64,000 bases of DNA, from the NCBI GenBank assembly GCA_043751595.1, contig JAYUZR010000035.1, positions 33,122 through 97,121 of the forward strand, read 5' to 3'. Of the stretch, positions 57,932 through 64,000 are shown in pieces. Every line of letters begins with the position of its first letter. Position 1 is the stretch's first letter. Source of the DNA: JAYUZR01 sp043751595. Its GTDB lineage: Bacteria > Patescibacteriota > UBA1384 > CAILIB01. The position numbers and the translations under genes are program-made. The notes beneath the pieces were generated by a model. The model had not been told where the DNA came from. It ran no database searches and saw nothing but the letters and a program-made list of their open reading frames with translations.

Positions 57932-59713
57932 ATGAACAACTCCACCGCATCCATAAGACGCCGTTTCCTCCAGTACTTCGTGTCCCAGGCGCACGCGGCA
58001 ATCCCTTCGGCGTCCTTGGTGCCAGAGAACGATCCTACGGTCTTGTTTACCACCGCTGGTATGCACCCCTTGGTGCCATTCTTGCTTGGGCAGCCGCATC
58101 CACAGGGCAAGCGCCTGGCCGATGCTCAGAAGTGCCTACGCACCGATGATATCTACGAAGTAGGAGATAGTAGTCACCTTACCTATTTTGAGATGCTGGG
58201 TAACTGGTCACTCGGCGATTACTTTAAGAAAGAATCGTTGGCGTTTAGTTGGGAGTTTCTCACCGATCCTGAAAAAGGCCTTGGTATCGATCCAAAACGT
58301 ATCTATGTCACTATTTTTGCCGGAAACGATACCGTTTCTCGCGACGATGAATCGGTAGAAATCTGGAAGGGGTTATTTGCTTCGGCTGGCCTTACTGCCG
58401 AATTAGACACGCCTCTTGCCGAGGGTGGACGTATTTTTACCGATGCCACCAACTGGTGGGGTCCGGCTGGTGCTACTGGTCCCTGTGGTCCAGATAGTGA
58501 AATCTACATTGATACCGAAATCGGAGAGCTTACCTTACCTAATGGCATGCCAGATTTTGAAGGTACTAGGTTGGTCGAGGTATGGAATAACGTCTTTATG
58601 CAGTTTGATAAAGCGGTCGACGGCACCTATGCAAAACTAGTACAGCATAACGTAGATACCGGAATGGGCTTGGAACGTATCTCGGCTGTTATGCAAGGAG
58701 TTCCAACGGTGTTTGATACCGATTTATTTGTTCCTATTCGCCAAAGCCTGATTGAACAGGTTCCTGCTATGGCGGCTCAGGAAACAGCTCAGCGGATTGT
58801 GGCGGATCATCTGCGGGCGAGTGTGTTTCTGATTGCCGATGGGGTGGTGCCCAGCAATAAAGACCGAGGCTATATTCTCCGCCGACTCATCCGCCGAGCG
58901 ATTATGCACGCCAGTCACGATACGGTTGAGTGGCTAGCTCCAGTTATTGCCACCATTACTCAGCAGTACCAAGAAGAGTATCCAGAGCTAAGTAAGGGTA
59001 GTGGAGATATTCATCGAATCTTACTCGACGAAGCTCGGCGCTTCCAAAAAACACTAGCAAAAGGAAAGGCGGAAATTGAAAAACAGGAAACCCTCACCGG
59101 AAAAGTAGCCTTCGATCTCTATCAAAGCTATGGATTCCCACTGGAACTTACTAAGGAATATGCCGAGAGTAAGGGCATTACCATTAACGAGGCCGAGTTT
59201 GCCACCGAGTTCCAGCAGCATCAACAGCTCTCGCGCACGGCCAACGCCGGCCAATTCTCCTCAGGGCTGGCAGATACCAGCGAGCAGACGGTTAAGTACC
59301 ATACCGCGACCCACCTGCTACATGAGGCACTCAGGCGCATTCTAGGCGATCATGTACAGCAGAAGGGAAGTAACCTTACTCCCGAGCGTCTGCGATTCGA
59401 CTTTACCAATCCAGAAAAACTTACTGCCCAGCAACTGGCTGCTGTAGAAGAAGAAGTAAATGCGCAAATAGCGGCCGCTCTTCCGGTTTCGGTAGAAACC
59501 CTCTCGCCGGCCGAGGCTAGGCTACAGGGGGCAATTGGTCTCTTTGGCGATAAATATGGCGACCTCGTAACCGTCTACGCAATTGGCAACTTTAGCAAAG
59601 AGATTTGCACCGGCCCGCATGTTAGTAATACGAATGAACTGGGACATTTCAAGATTCAAAAAGAAGAAGCGGTTGCCCAGGGAATCCGCCGAATCAAGGC
59701 AATTCTCGAGTAG
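57932..59713 (+). CDS. alaS: Alanyl-tRNA synthetase, C-terminally shortened
   Basis: Class II synthetase charging tRNA-Ala. About 593 residues from ATG 57932. The catalytic domain shows GKRLADAQKCLRTDDIYEVG, YFEMLGNWSLGDYFKKE and NVFMQFDKA. The editing domain keeps the metal motif HTATHLLHEALR and CTGPHVSNTNELG, and the protein ends GIRRIKAILE. The C-terminal DHHA1/coiled-coil dimerisation part of the ~875-residue Escherichia coli enzyme is missing, a known condition in reduced bacteria. TAGAGT lies 7 nt before the ATG. A longer frame from 57899 lacks conserved residues. Confidence 0.94.
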   Translation: MNNSTASIRRRFLQYFVSQAHAAIPSASLVPENDPTVLFTTAGMHPLVPFLLGQPHPQGKRLADAQKCLRTDDIYEVGDSSHLTYFEMLGNWSLGDYFKKESLAFSWEFLTDPEKGLGIDPKRIYVTIFAGNDTVSRDDESVEIWKGLFASAGLTAELDTPLAEGGRIFTDATNWWGPAGATGPCGPDSEIYIDTEIGELTLPNGMPDFEGTRLVEVWNNVFMQFDKAVDGTYAKLVQHNVDTGMGLERISAVMQGVPTVFDTDLFVPIRQSLIEQVPAMAAQETAQRIVADHLRASVFLIADGVVPSNKDRGYILRRLIRRAIMHASHDTVEWLAPVIATITQQYQEEYPELSKGSGDIHRILLDEARRFQKTLAKGKAEIEKQETLTGKVAFDLYQSYGFPLELTKEYAESKGITINEAEFATEFQQHQQLSRTANAGQFSSGLADTSEQTVKYHTATHLLHEALRRILGDHVQQKGSNLTPERLRFDFTNPEKLTAQQLAAVEEEVNAQIAAALPVSVETLSPAEARLQGAIGLFGDKYGDLVTVYAIGNFSKEICTGPHVSNTNELGHFKIQKEEAVAQGIRRIKAILE

Positions 59714-59735
59714 GGCTGGGCTTTAACCTTCGGAA

Positions 59736-59785
59736 GTCCCTCGTGTAAATCATTGGAGGCTTGGCGACTGATTTACACGAGGGAC
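59736..59785 (-). repeat. Constant-loop hairpin element, copy E4
   Basis: Perfect 17-bp arms (59736-59752 / 59769-59785). On the minus strand the loop is GTCGCCAAGCCTCCAA, closed by CA/TG, and the stem is GTCCCTCGTGTAAATCA. It lies 22 nt after the alaS stop and points against that gene. The minus-strand sequence after it (CGAAGGTTAAAGCCCAG) resembles the sequence after copy E5. Confidence 0.85.
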
Positions 59786-59984
59786 GACGTACTTGACGTC
59801 GTAGGGCAACCGGCGTAAAGATAGTGCAGCCCGGCAGCCGCAGTAGCGGTGGCCATTTTTTAATGGCAAATCGGACACATTATTACATTTTAATTTACTT
59901 CGTTTTTACCTATAAAAGGCGGCACTCCCCTGTACAAAAGGGGGTGAAATGGGTAAAGATAGAGCAACTGTTAATTCCTGCCCT

Positions 59985-60455
59985 ATGGCACAAGCATCTT
60001 ACCTAACCAAACCCGGCGTCGAAAAGCTTAAGAACGAGCTTCAGCGCCTCATCGAGGTTGATCGTCAAGAGATCATCCAGAAAATTAAAGAAGCCCGCGA
60101 ATACGGCGATCTTTCCGAGAACGCCGAGTACGACGACGCTCGTGCTCAGCAAGCTCTTCTGGAGGGTCGCATCGAAGAAATCGAGGCCCTTCTTAAGCAC
60201 GCCAAAATTATCGACAACACCAAGGGCGCAAAGGCCGGTATGGTCAGTGTTGGTAGCGTGGTTACCGTAGAGAACGAAGGCGATAAGATGGACTTCACTC
60301 TTGTAGGTTCTGCTGAGTCTTCTCCTTCCGAAGGTCTTATTTCTATCGATTCTCCAACCGGTAAAGCTCTTCTTGGCTCTAAGGTAGGCACGGTTGCCAC
60401 GGTTGTTCTGCCAGATGGTGACAAGGTAGAGTACAAAGTGCTGGCAATCGCCTAA
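59985..60455 (+). CDS. greA: Transcription elongation factor GreA
   Basis: Stimulates transcript cleavage by stalled RNA polymerase. 156 residues. The N-terminal coiled coil starts YLTKPGVEKLKNELQRLIEV and has the acidic tip YGDLSENAEYDDAR. The C-terminal FKBP-like domain has VGSVVTVENEGD, SPTGKALLGSKVGTVATVVL and LPDGDKVEYKVLAI. ATG 59985 (MAQASYLTKPG) matches the family start; the frame from 59949 adds residues with no counterpart. It lies 14 nt before lysS, so co-transcription is likely. Confidence 0.96.
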   Translation: MAQASYLTKPGVEKLKNELQRLIEVDRQEIIQKIKEAREYGDLSENAEYDDARAQQALLEGRIEEIEALLKHAKIIDNTKGAKAGMVSVGSVVTVENEGDKMDFTLVGSAESSPSEGLISIDSPTGKALLGSKVGTVATVVLPDGDKVEYKVLAIA

Positions 60456-60469
60456 ATCCTTCTCAACCA

Positions 60470-61960
60470 ATGGCTGAGTACCAATTTGAAGGCCTCGATC
60501 CTTTTGAAGCCCGCCGCGCCAAACACGACGCCTGGCGGGCACTTGGTATTGATCCCTACCCGCCAAAAGCGGGTGAGCGCCAGTGGGTAGAAGAAGTCCG
60601 TAAGGGTGGAGAAGGAATGGAAGCTGGCGGCGAGCCAATTGGTGAAAAGGTGGGAGTAGGAGGCCGTATTATGGCTCTCCGCAACCAAGGAGCTCTTTGT
60701 TTTATGGATGTTCGCGACGAAACTGGCACCATCCAGGTTTTGGTTCGCCGCGATGCCATCGATGCCGAGTGGTTTGAGCGTCTTGCGCTTCTCGATATTG
60801 GCGATTTTGTGTTTGCTTCCGGTCAATTATTTATTACTCGCCGTGGCGAGCTTACCGTTGCAGCAACGGAATGGCGGATTCTTACCAAGAGCCTTCGTCC
60901 ATTACCAGATTTGTGGCGTGGCTTGCAGGATATTGACCAACGTCAGCGTCAGCGTTACGCCGAGTTAATCGTAAACGATGAAGTTCGTGAGCGATTTTAC
61001 AAGCGGAGCCGCTTTACCGCTGCTATTCGTCAGTATCTTATCGACCATAAGTTTACCGAGGTAGAGACACCAGTACTCGAGCACACTCCTGGTGGGGCCG
61101 ATGCAGAGCCGTTTATTACGCACCATAACGCGCTGGATACCGATTTTTATCTGCGCATTTCTCTAGAGCTTCACCTTAAGCGCCTAACGGTTGGTGGGTT
61201 TGAGCGCAATTTTGAGCTTTCTCGTGTATTCCGCAACGAAGGGGTTAGTCCTCAACACCTACAAGAGTTTACTGAGCTCGAGTTCTACTACGCCTACGCT
61301 ACCTATGAGGACCTGATTCCTTTCCTTGAGGGGATGTACGTAAAGGCGATTCAAGATACTTTTGGTACGCTACAGATTACCCGTGGCGATAAAGTACTCG
61401 ATTTTACCGCCCCTTGGCCTCGTCGTACCTACCGTGATCTTCTTCTGGAGTACGCTGGTATCGACATTCTGACTATTACCGACGAAGAACTGGTTGAGCA
61501 TGTCAAAAAGCATCGTGTAGATACGGATGTCTCACTTGGTCGCGGTCGCTTACTGGATCAGCTCTACAAAAAAACCGTACGCCCATTCTTGGTGCAGCCA
61601 ATGTTTATGCTTGATCACCCAGTGGAGATTTCTCCGCTAGCAAAGCGCAAGCCTGGCGAGCCTCGCCTAACTGAGCGCTTGCAGATTCTTATTGATGGTG
61701 CCGAGGTTGGGAACGGATTTAGCGAATTAAATGATCCTATTGATCAGCGTGGCCGTTTTGAAGAGCAGGAGAAATTGCGTATGGATGGAGATCCTGAAGC
61801 TATGCGTATGGATACCGATTTTCTTCGTGCTCTTGAGTACGGCATGCCGCCGACTGCCGGATTTGGGGTAGGAATTGACCGCTTATTTGCGATTGTTGCT
61901 GGAGTAGATTCGATTCGCGAGACGGTTTTTTTCCCGACGATGCGCCCGGAATCGGATTAA
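60470..61960 (+). CDS. lysS: Lysyl-tRNA synthetase, class II
   Basis: 496 residues. An OB-fold anticodon-binding domain (VGGRIMALRNQGALCFMDVR) precedes the class II core: motif 2 LSRVFRNEGVSPQHLQEFTE with LEFYYAYATYEDL, FERNFELSRVFRNEG, and motif 3 PPTAGFGVGIDRLFAIV. The C-terminus ends RETVFFPTMRPE, as in bacterial LysRS. The TAA stop lies inside the left arm of hairpin copy E5. tRNA-Lys lies 370 nt downstream. Confidence 0.96.
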   Translation: MAEYQFEGLDPFEARRAKHDAWRALGIDPYPPKAGERQWVEEVRKGGEGMEAGGEPIGEKVGVGGRIMALRNQGALCFMDVRDETGTIQVLVRRDAIDAEWFERLALLDIGDFVFASGQLFITRRGELTVAATEWRILTKSLRPLPDLWRGLQDIDQRQRQRYAELIVNDEVRERFYKRSRFTAAIRQYLIDHKFTEVETPVLEHTPGGADAEPFITHHNALDTDFYLRISLELHLKRLTVGGFERNFELSRVFRNEGVSPQHLQEFTELEFYYAYATYEDLIPFLEGMYVKAIQDTFGTLQITRGDKVLDFTAPWPRRTYRDLLLEYAGIDILTITDEELVEHVKKHRVDTDVSLGRGRLLDQLYKKTVRPFLVQPMFMLDHPVEISPLAKRKPGEPRLTERLQILIDGAEVGNGFSELNDPIDQRGRFEEQEKLRMDGDPEAMRMDTDFLRALEYGMPPTAGFGVGIDRLFAIVAGVDSIRETVFFPTMRPESD

Positions 61961-62005
61961 AGAGAAAAACCAGTCGCAAAGCCTCCAATGGTTTTTCTCT
62001 TTAAT
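61956..62005 (+). repeat. Constant-loop hairpin element, copy E5
   Basis: Perfect 17-bp arms ATTAAAGAGAAAAACCA / TGGTTTTTCTCTTTAAT (61956-61972 / 61989-62005) around the loop GTCGCAAAGCCTCCAA, closed by CA/TG. The left arm contains the lysS stop codon. It is followed by CCTCTAGGTTAAGGCCTAAG (62007-62026), itself able to fold and similar to the sequence after E2b. Confidence 0.88.
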
Positions 62006-62028
62006 CCTCTAGGTTAAGGCCTAAGAGG

Positions 62029-62057
62029 TTGACACGAGTTCAAACTATCGGTATAAG
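62029..62057 (+). promoter_or_regulatory. Near-consensus promoter inside an inverted repeat
   Basis: TTGACA (62029-62034), 17-bp spacer, TATAAG (62052-62057). The two boxes lie within the inverted repeat GACACGAG (62031-62038) / CTCGTGTC (62062-62069), which could be an operator or the 5' stem of the transcript. No protein-coding gene follows before tRNA-Lys. Confidence 0.75.
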
Positions 62058-62062
62058 AAATC

Positions 62063-62330
62063 TCGTGTCTCCTAGCTTTGCCTACGGGCAGGGTAAGGAG
62101 TCCGGGTGGGGTACTCAAATGCCATCTTAAGATACTAGCAACGTAGCTAGATCCGCGAAGCCTTCGGGCTTTATAAGAGAAGCATCCAAAGTGCAGTTGG
62201 AAGTTTTCGGGCTTACCAACACCCACCTCGTCGGGACGAGATTGAGAGGCTCGCATGAGTCTGCTGAAGAAAGTTCCAGTCATGGATCATTCTCGGGCGG
62301 GAATTCATTCTGCCTCTCAATCTCAGGGTT
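62063..62330 (+). ncRNA. Candidate structured RNA or long leader of tRNA-Lys
   Basis: About 270 nt between a strong promoter and tRNA-Lys with no credible reading frame and dense pairing potential. Elements are TCCT..CTTTGCC/GGGCAGGG..AGGA, CTAGC/GCTAG, AAGCC-TTC-GGGCTT and CTCGTC/GACGAG. A 13-bp perfect stem GAGATTGAGAGGC (62238-62250) / GCCTCTCAATCTC (62312-62324) shares bases with the CTCGTC hairpin, so two folds compete. Motifs of RNase P RNA, tmRNA and 4.5S RNA were sought and not found. It could be a new ncRNA, an attenuator-like leader for tRNA-Lys, or non-functional spacer. Confidence 0.45.
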
Positions 62331-62332
62331 AT

Positions 62333-62405
62333 TGGCTCGTAGCTCAGCGGTAAGAGCGGCTGTTTCTTAAACAGCGCGTCGGGGGTTCGAGTCCCTCCGA
62401 GCCAG
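62333..62405 (+). tRNA. tRNA-Lys (CTT)
   Basis: Acceptor TGGCTCG/CGAGCCA, D-arm GCTC/GAGC, anticodon arm GCTGT-TTCTTAA-ACAGC (CTT), T-loop TTCGAGT, discriminator G. Unlike the other tRNA genes here, CCA is not encoded (TTTCC follows). The CTT isoacceptor implies a second, UUU tRNA elsewhere. Confidence 0.92.
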
Positions 62406-62409
62406 TTTC

Positions 62410-62536
62410 CTGCAAACCGAAGCCGGTTTGCAGAATGGCCAACGAAGGCCAGCGCAACTAAGAAAGTTGCACCATCCTCGCTCTCCGCGAGGAAAAATAA
62501 AGAAGCCCCATCACACGGTTGTGGAGGGGCTTTTTC
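62410..62536 (+). ncRNA. String of four hairpins ending in a terminator
   Basis: Directly after tRNA-Lys come CTGCAAACCG/CGGTTTGCAG (62410-62433), TGGCC/GGCCA (62436-62451), GCAACT/AGTTGC (62454-62470) and CCTCGC/GCGAGG (62476-62492). A rho-independent terminator follows (AAGCCCC..GGGGCTTTTT, 62501-62536). The regular spacing suggests a compact small RNA or a protective 3' trailer. No conserved family was recognised. Confidence 0.5.
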
Positions 62537-62544
62537 GTTGTTCG

Positions 62545-62573
62545 TTGTATCTGGTCGCACCTTTCGCTAGAAT
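62545..62573 (+). promoter_or_regulatory. Leaderless promoter of serS
   Basis: TTGTAT (62545-62550), 17-bp spacer, TAGAAT (62568-62573), then 6 nt to the ATG at 62580. Confidence 0.65.
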
Positions 62574-62579
62574 CGCCCC

Positions 62580-63854
62580 ATGCTTGATCTCAACCTTATT
62601 CGAACCAACCCCGACCTCGTCCGTGCTGGCATTGCCAAAAAGTGCGGCGACACTTCTCTTGTGGAGCGAATTCTTGAGATTGATAGCTCTCGACGCACAC
62701 TGCGCACCACTACCGAGGCGCTCAAGGCTGAGCAGAACCAGGCATCGGCCAAGATGGCTCAAGCTACCCCCGAAGAGCGTGAGGCCCTGCGCGGCGATCT
62801 TAAAGACCTTTCAGACCGCATCGCCAGCCACGATGTGCAGCTGCGTGAGCTCGACGAGCAGGTTCTGGTGCTGCATCGTCAAATCCCCAATATTCCGGCG
62901 GCCGAAGTACCCGAAGGCGCCAGCGATAAAGAGAATGTAGTTATCCGCACAGTAGGGGAGAAGAAAGAGTTTTCGTTTACCCCTAAGGATCATGAAGTAC
63001 TCGCTATCGCTCTCGATCTGTTTGATGCAGAGCGTGCGGCCAAGCTTTCGGGTAGTAAGTTTTATTACCTCAAAAATCAGCTGGTTATTCTGGAGCAATC
63101 GGTACTTCGTTTTGCGCTCGATCGCCTCATTGCGGCCGGTGCTACCCCTATGACCGTGCCAATTATGGTGCGCGAGGCAGCTATGTATGGCGCAGCTCAC
63201 TTTGCTACCCCAGAAGATGCGATTGATGGCGACGCCTACCAGTTGGAGCGCGATAATCTGTACCTAGCAGGAACGGCTGAGGTTGGTCTGGTTAACTACC
63301 ACGCTGGCGAAACGCTTGCTTTGGGCGAAACCCCAATCCGCTATGTGGGTATTTCTCCTTGCTATCGTCGTGAATCTGGTACCTACGGCAAAGAAACTCG
63401 TGGCTTGTACCGAGTGCATGCCTTTACCAAGATTGAGATGGTCTCTTTTAGTCTTCCTGAAAACTCTGAGGCCGAGCATGCTTGGTTGCTACAGCAGGCC
63501 GAAGATTTGCTGCAGGCTCTAGGTCTCTCTTACCAAGTAGTACTTAATTGTGGGGGCGATCTTGGTACTCCTCAATCTAAAAAGTGGGACATCGAGACCT
63601 GGATGCCAGGCATGAACAAATACGGCGAGACGCATTCCTGCTCGAACGATACCGATTACCAGGCCCGTCGCCTCAATATCCGCTACCGAAACCCGGAGGG
63701 GGAGATGGCTTTTGTGCACACACTTAATAACACGGCATTAGCTAGTCCTCGCATCTTAATTCCTCTCCTTGAAACCTACCAGATGGAGGATGGAAGTATC
63801 GAGATTCCCGAAGTATTGCGGCCGTATACTGGGTTTGACCGGATTAGCGCCTAG
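62580..63854 (+). CDS. serS: Seryl-tRNA synthetase
   Basis: Class II synthetase charging tRNA-Ser. 424 residues, normal length. The N-terminal coiled-coil arm that grips the long variable arm of tRNA-Ser spans ~25-105 (the ALKAEQNQASAKMAQATPEE region). The core has motif 2 CYRRESGTYGKETRGLYRVH and HAFTKIEMVSF, the ETHSCSNDTDYQARRLNIRY block, and motif 3 LNNTALASPRILIPLLETYQ. It ends with the family's typical IPEVLRPYTG. It has its own leaderless promoter and is flanked by tRNA-Lys and an unknown gene. Confidence 0.96.
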   Translation: MLDLNLIRTNPDLVRAGIAKKCGDTSLVERILEIDSSRRTLRTTTEALKAEQNQASAKMAQATPEEREALRGDLKDLSDRIASHDVQLRELDEQVLVLHRQIPNIPAAEVPEGASDKENVVIRTVGEKKEFSFTPKDHEVLAIALDLFDAERAAKLSGSKFYYLKNQLVILEQSVLRFALDRLIAAGATPMTVPIMVREAAMYGAAHFATPEDAIDGDAYQLERDNLYLAGTAEVGLVNYHAGETLALGETPIRYVGISPCYRRESGTYGKETRGLYRVHAFTKIEMVSFSLPENSEAEHAWLLQQAEDLLQALGLSYQVVLNCGGDLGTPQSKKWDIETWMPGMNKYGETHSCSNDTDYQARRLNIRYRNPEGEMAFVHTLNNTALASPRILIPLLETYQMEDGSIEIPEVLRPYTGFDRISA

Positions 63855-63923
63855 GTTACCAGGTTGACGATAGGATAAAAACGCGGTTTAACCAATTCGC
63901 GGAATACAAAAAGGAGGTGCTAT

Positions 63924-64000
63924 ATGGTGGCATCGCAGTTACCAGGTATACTCGGTGGATTATTTGATACGGAAAATAAGGTTGAAATCTTAACCTTTAT
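63924..64000 (+). CDS. Start of an unidentified gene, cut by the window edge
   Basis: A strong Shine-Dalgarno (AAAGGAGGTG) lies just before ATG 63924, and an open frame runs to the end of the window: MVASQLPGILGGLFD then TENKVEILTF. Upstream, TTGACG (63864-63869), 17 bp and TTTAAC (63887-63892) form a weak promoter, similar to the one before the 45561 gene. Only 25 residues are visible, so no function is proposed. Confidence 0.6.
   Translation, partial: MVASQLPGILGGLFDTENKVEILTF

Noticed and set aside
4857..62005. Integron attC sites as an explanation for the hairpin family
   Set aside because: In attC the base of the hairpin is conserved and the tip varies; here the tip is constant and the stem varies. 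No integrase or cassette array is present.
62101..62180. T-box riboswitch-like sequence before tRNA-Lys/serS (ATCCGCGAAGCCTTCGGGCTTT)
   Set aside because: It resembles the CCGCG part of a T-box but lacks the full GGTGG-ACCGCG motif, a Stem I with specifier loop, and a T-run terminator. It also precedes a tRNA, not a synthetase.
62063..62330. RNase P RNA, tmRNA or 4.5S RNA
   Set aside because: None of the conserved cores was found (GAGGAAAGTCCGGGC, the tmRNA tRNA-like ends, or the GGAAG..AGCAGCC loop).

Overview
The window looks like the chromosomal origin region and flanks of an ultra-small, reduced-genome bacterium of the Candidate Phyla Radiation (Patescibacteria); I cannot assign a class. 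The grounds are the gene complement: a PrgI/TraC-like/VirB4 secretion locus with a giant exported protein, short forms of core proteins (AlaS without its C-terminal domain, small YidC and MltG), a DnaJ-zinc-finger/transmembrane Clp ATPase, two DHH nanoRNases, a baseplate-J-like membrane protein beside PilM, and dispersed type IV pilus genes. Ten tRNA genes are present, and no rRNA, CRISPR array or insertion sequence was seen.

Layout. 1-2465: a RodZ-like fragment and ftsK (minus). 2.5-9.1 kb: ychF, two small membrane proteins, secG inside a five-tRNA cluster, two unknown membrane proteins and a membrane-bound Clp ATPase. 9.1-18.9 kb: two pseudopilins, two NrnA-like phosphoesterases, rpsO-pnp, a degenerate ComM-like protein, rpsA and tRNAs. 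19-35.7 kb: a type IV secretion-like operon (PrgI, TraC-like, VirB4, lysozyme/C39 peptidase fusion, VirB2-like, PEGA/beta-propeller protein, NlpC/P60, then a 2975-residue exported protein). 35.7-39.1 kb: PilB-type ATPase, a VapBC-like pair, an unknown gene and a TrmB-like regulator. 39.3-45.8 kb: the origin core, with yidC-yidD-rnpA-rpmH diverging from dnaA-oriC-dnaN-recF. 45.8-57.0 kb (minus): RNase J, DUF721, PBP2-MreD-MreC-MreB, MltG, RuvX, baseplate-J-like protein and PilM. 57-64 kb (plus): histidine kinase, alaS, greA, lysS, tRNA-Lys and serS.

How it fits together. Replication start (DnaA, DnaN, RecF, a DUF721/DciA-like protein), cell shape and wall synthesis (MreBCD, PBP2, MltG), RNA turnover (RNase J, PNPase, two NrnA-like proteins) and translation (S1, S15, L34, three aminoacyl-tRNA synthetases) are standard functions. 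The secretion-like locus carries at least two wall-cleaving enzyme domains, as expected of a machine that crosses peptidoglycan, possibly of a host cell (inference).

Most notable observations: (1) a family of dispersed hairpins with unrelated 14-21 bp stems but a near-constant 16-nt loop (GTCGCAAAGCCTCCAA) closed by CA/TG, at 4857, 41132, 42824, 59736 and 61956; (2) a second, ~70-nt repeat found twice, each time just past a tRNA gene and its terminator; (3) a candidate structured RNA with a near-consensus promoter upstream of tRNA-Lys; (4) an oriC with six DnaA-box-like 9-mers phased at 11-12 nt; (5) many genes whose start codon lies 6-7 nt after a -10 box, implying leaderless mRNAs; (6) a recurring short motif in the giant secretion-locus protein.
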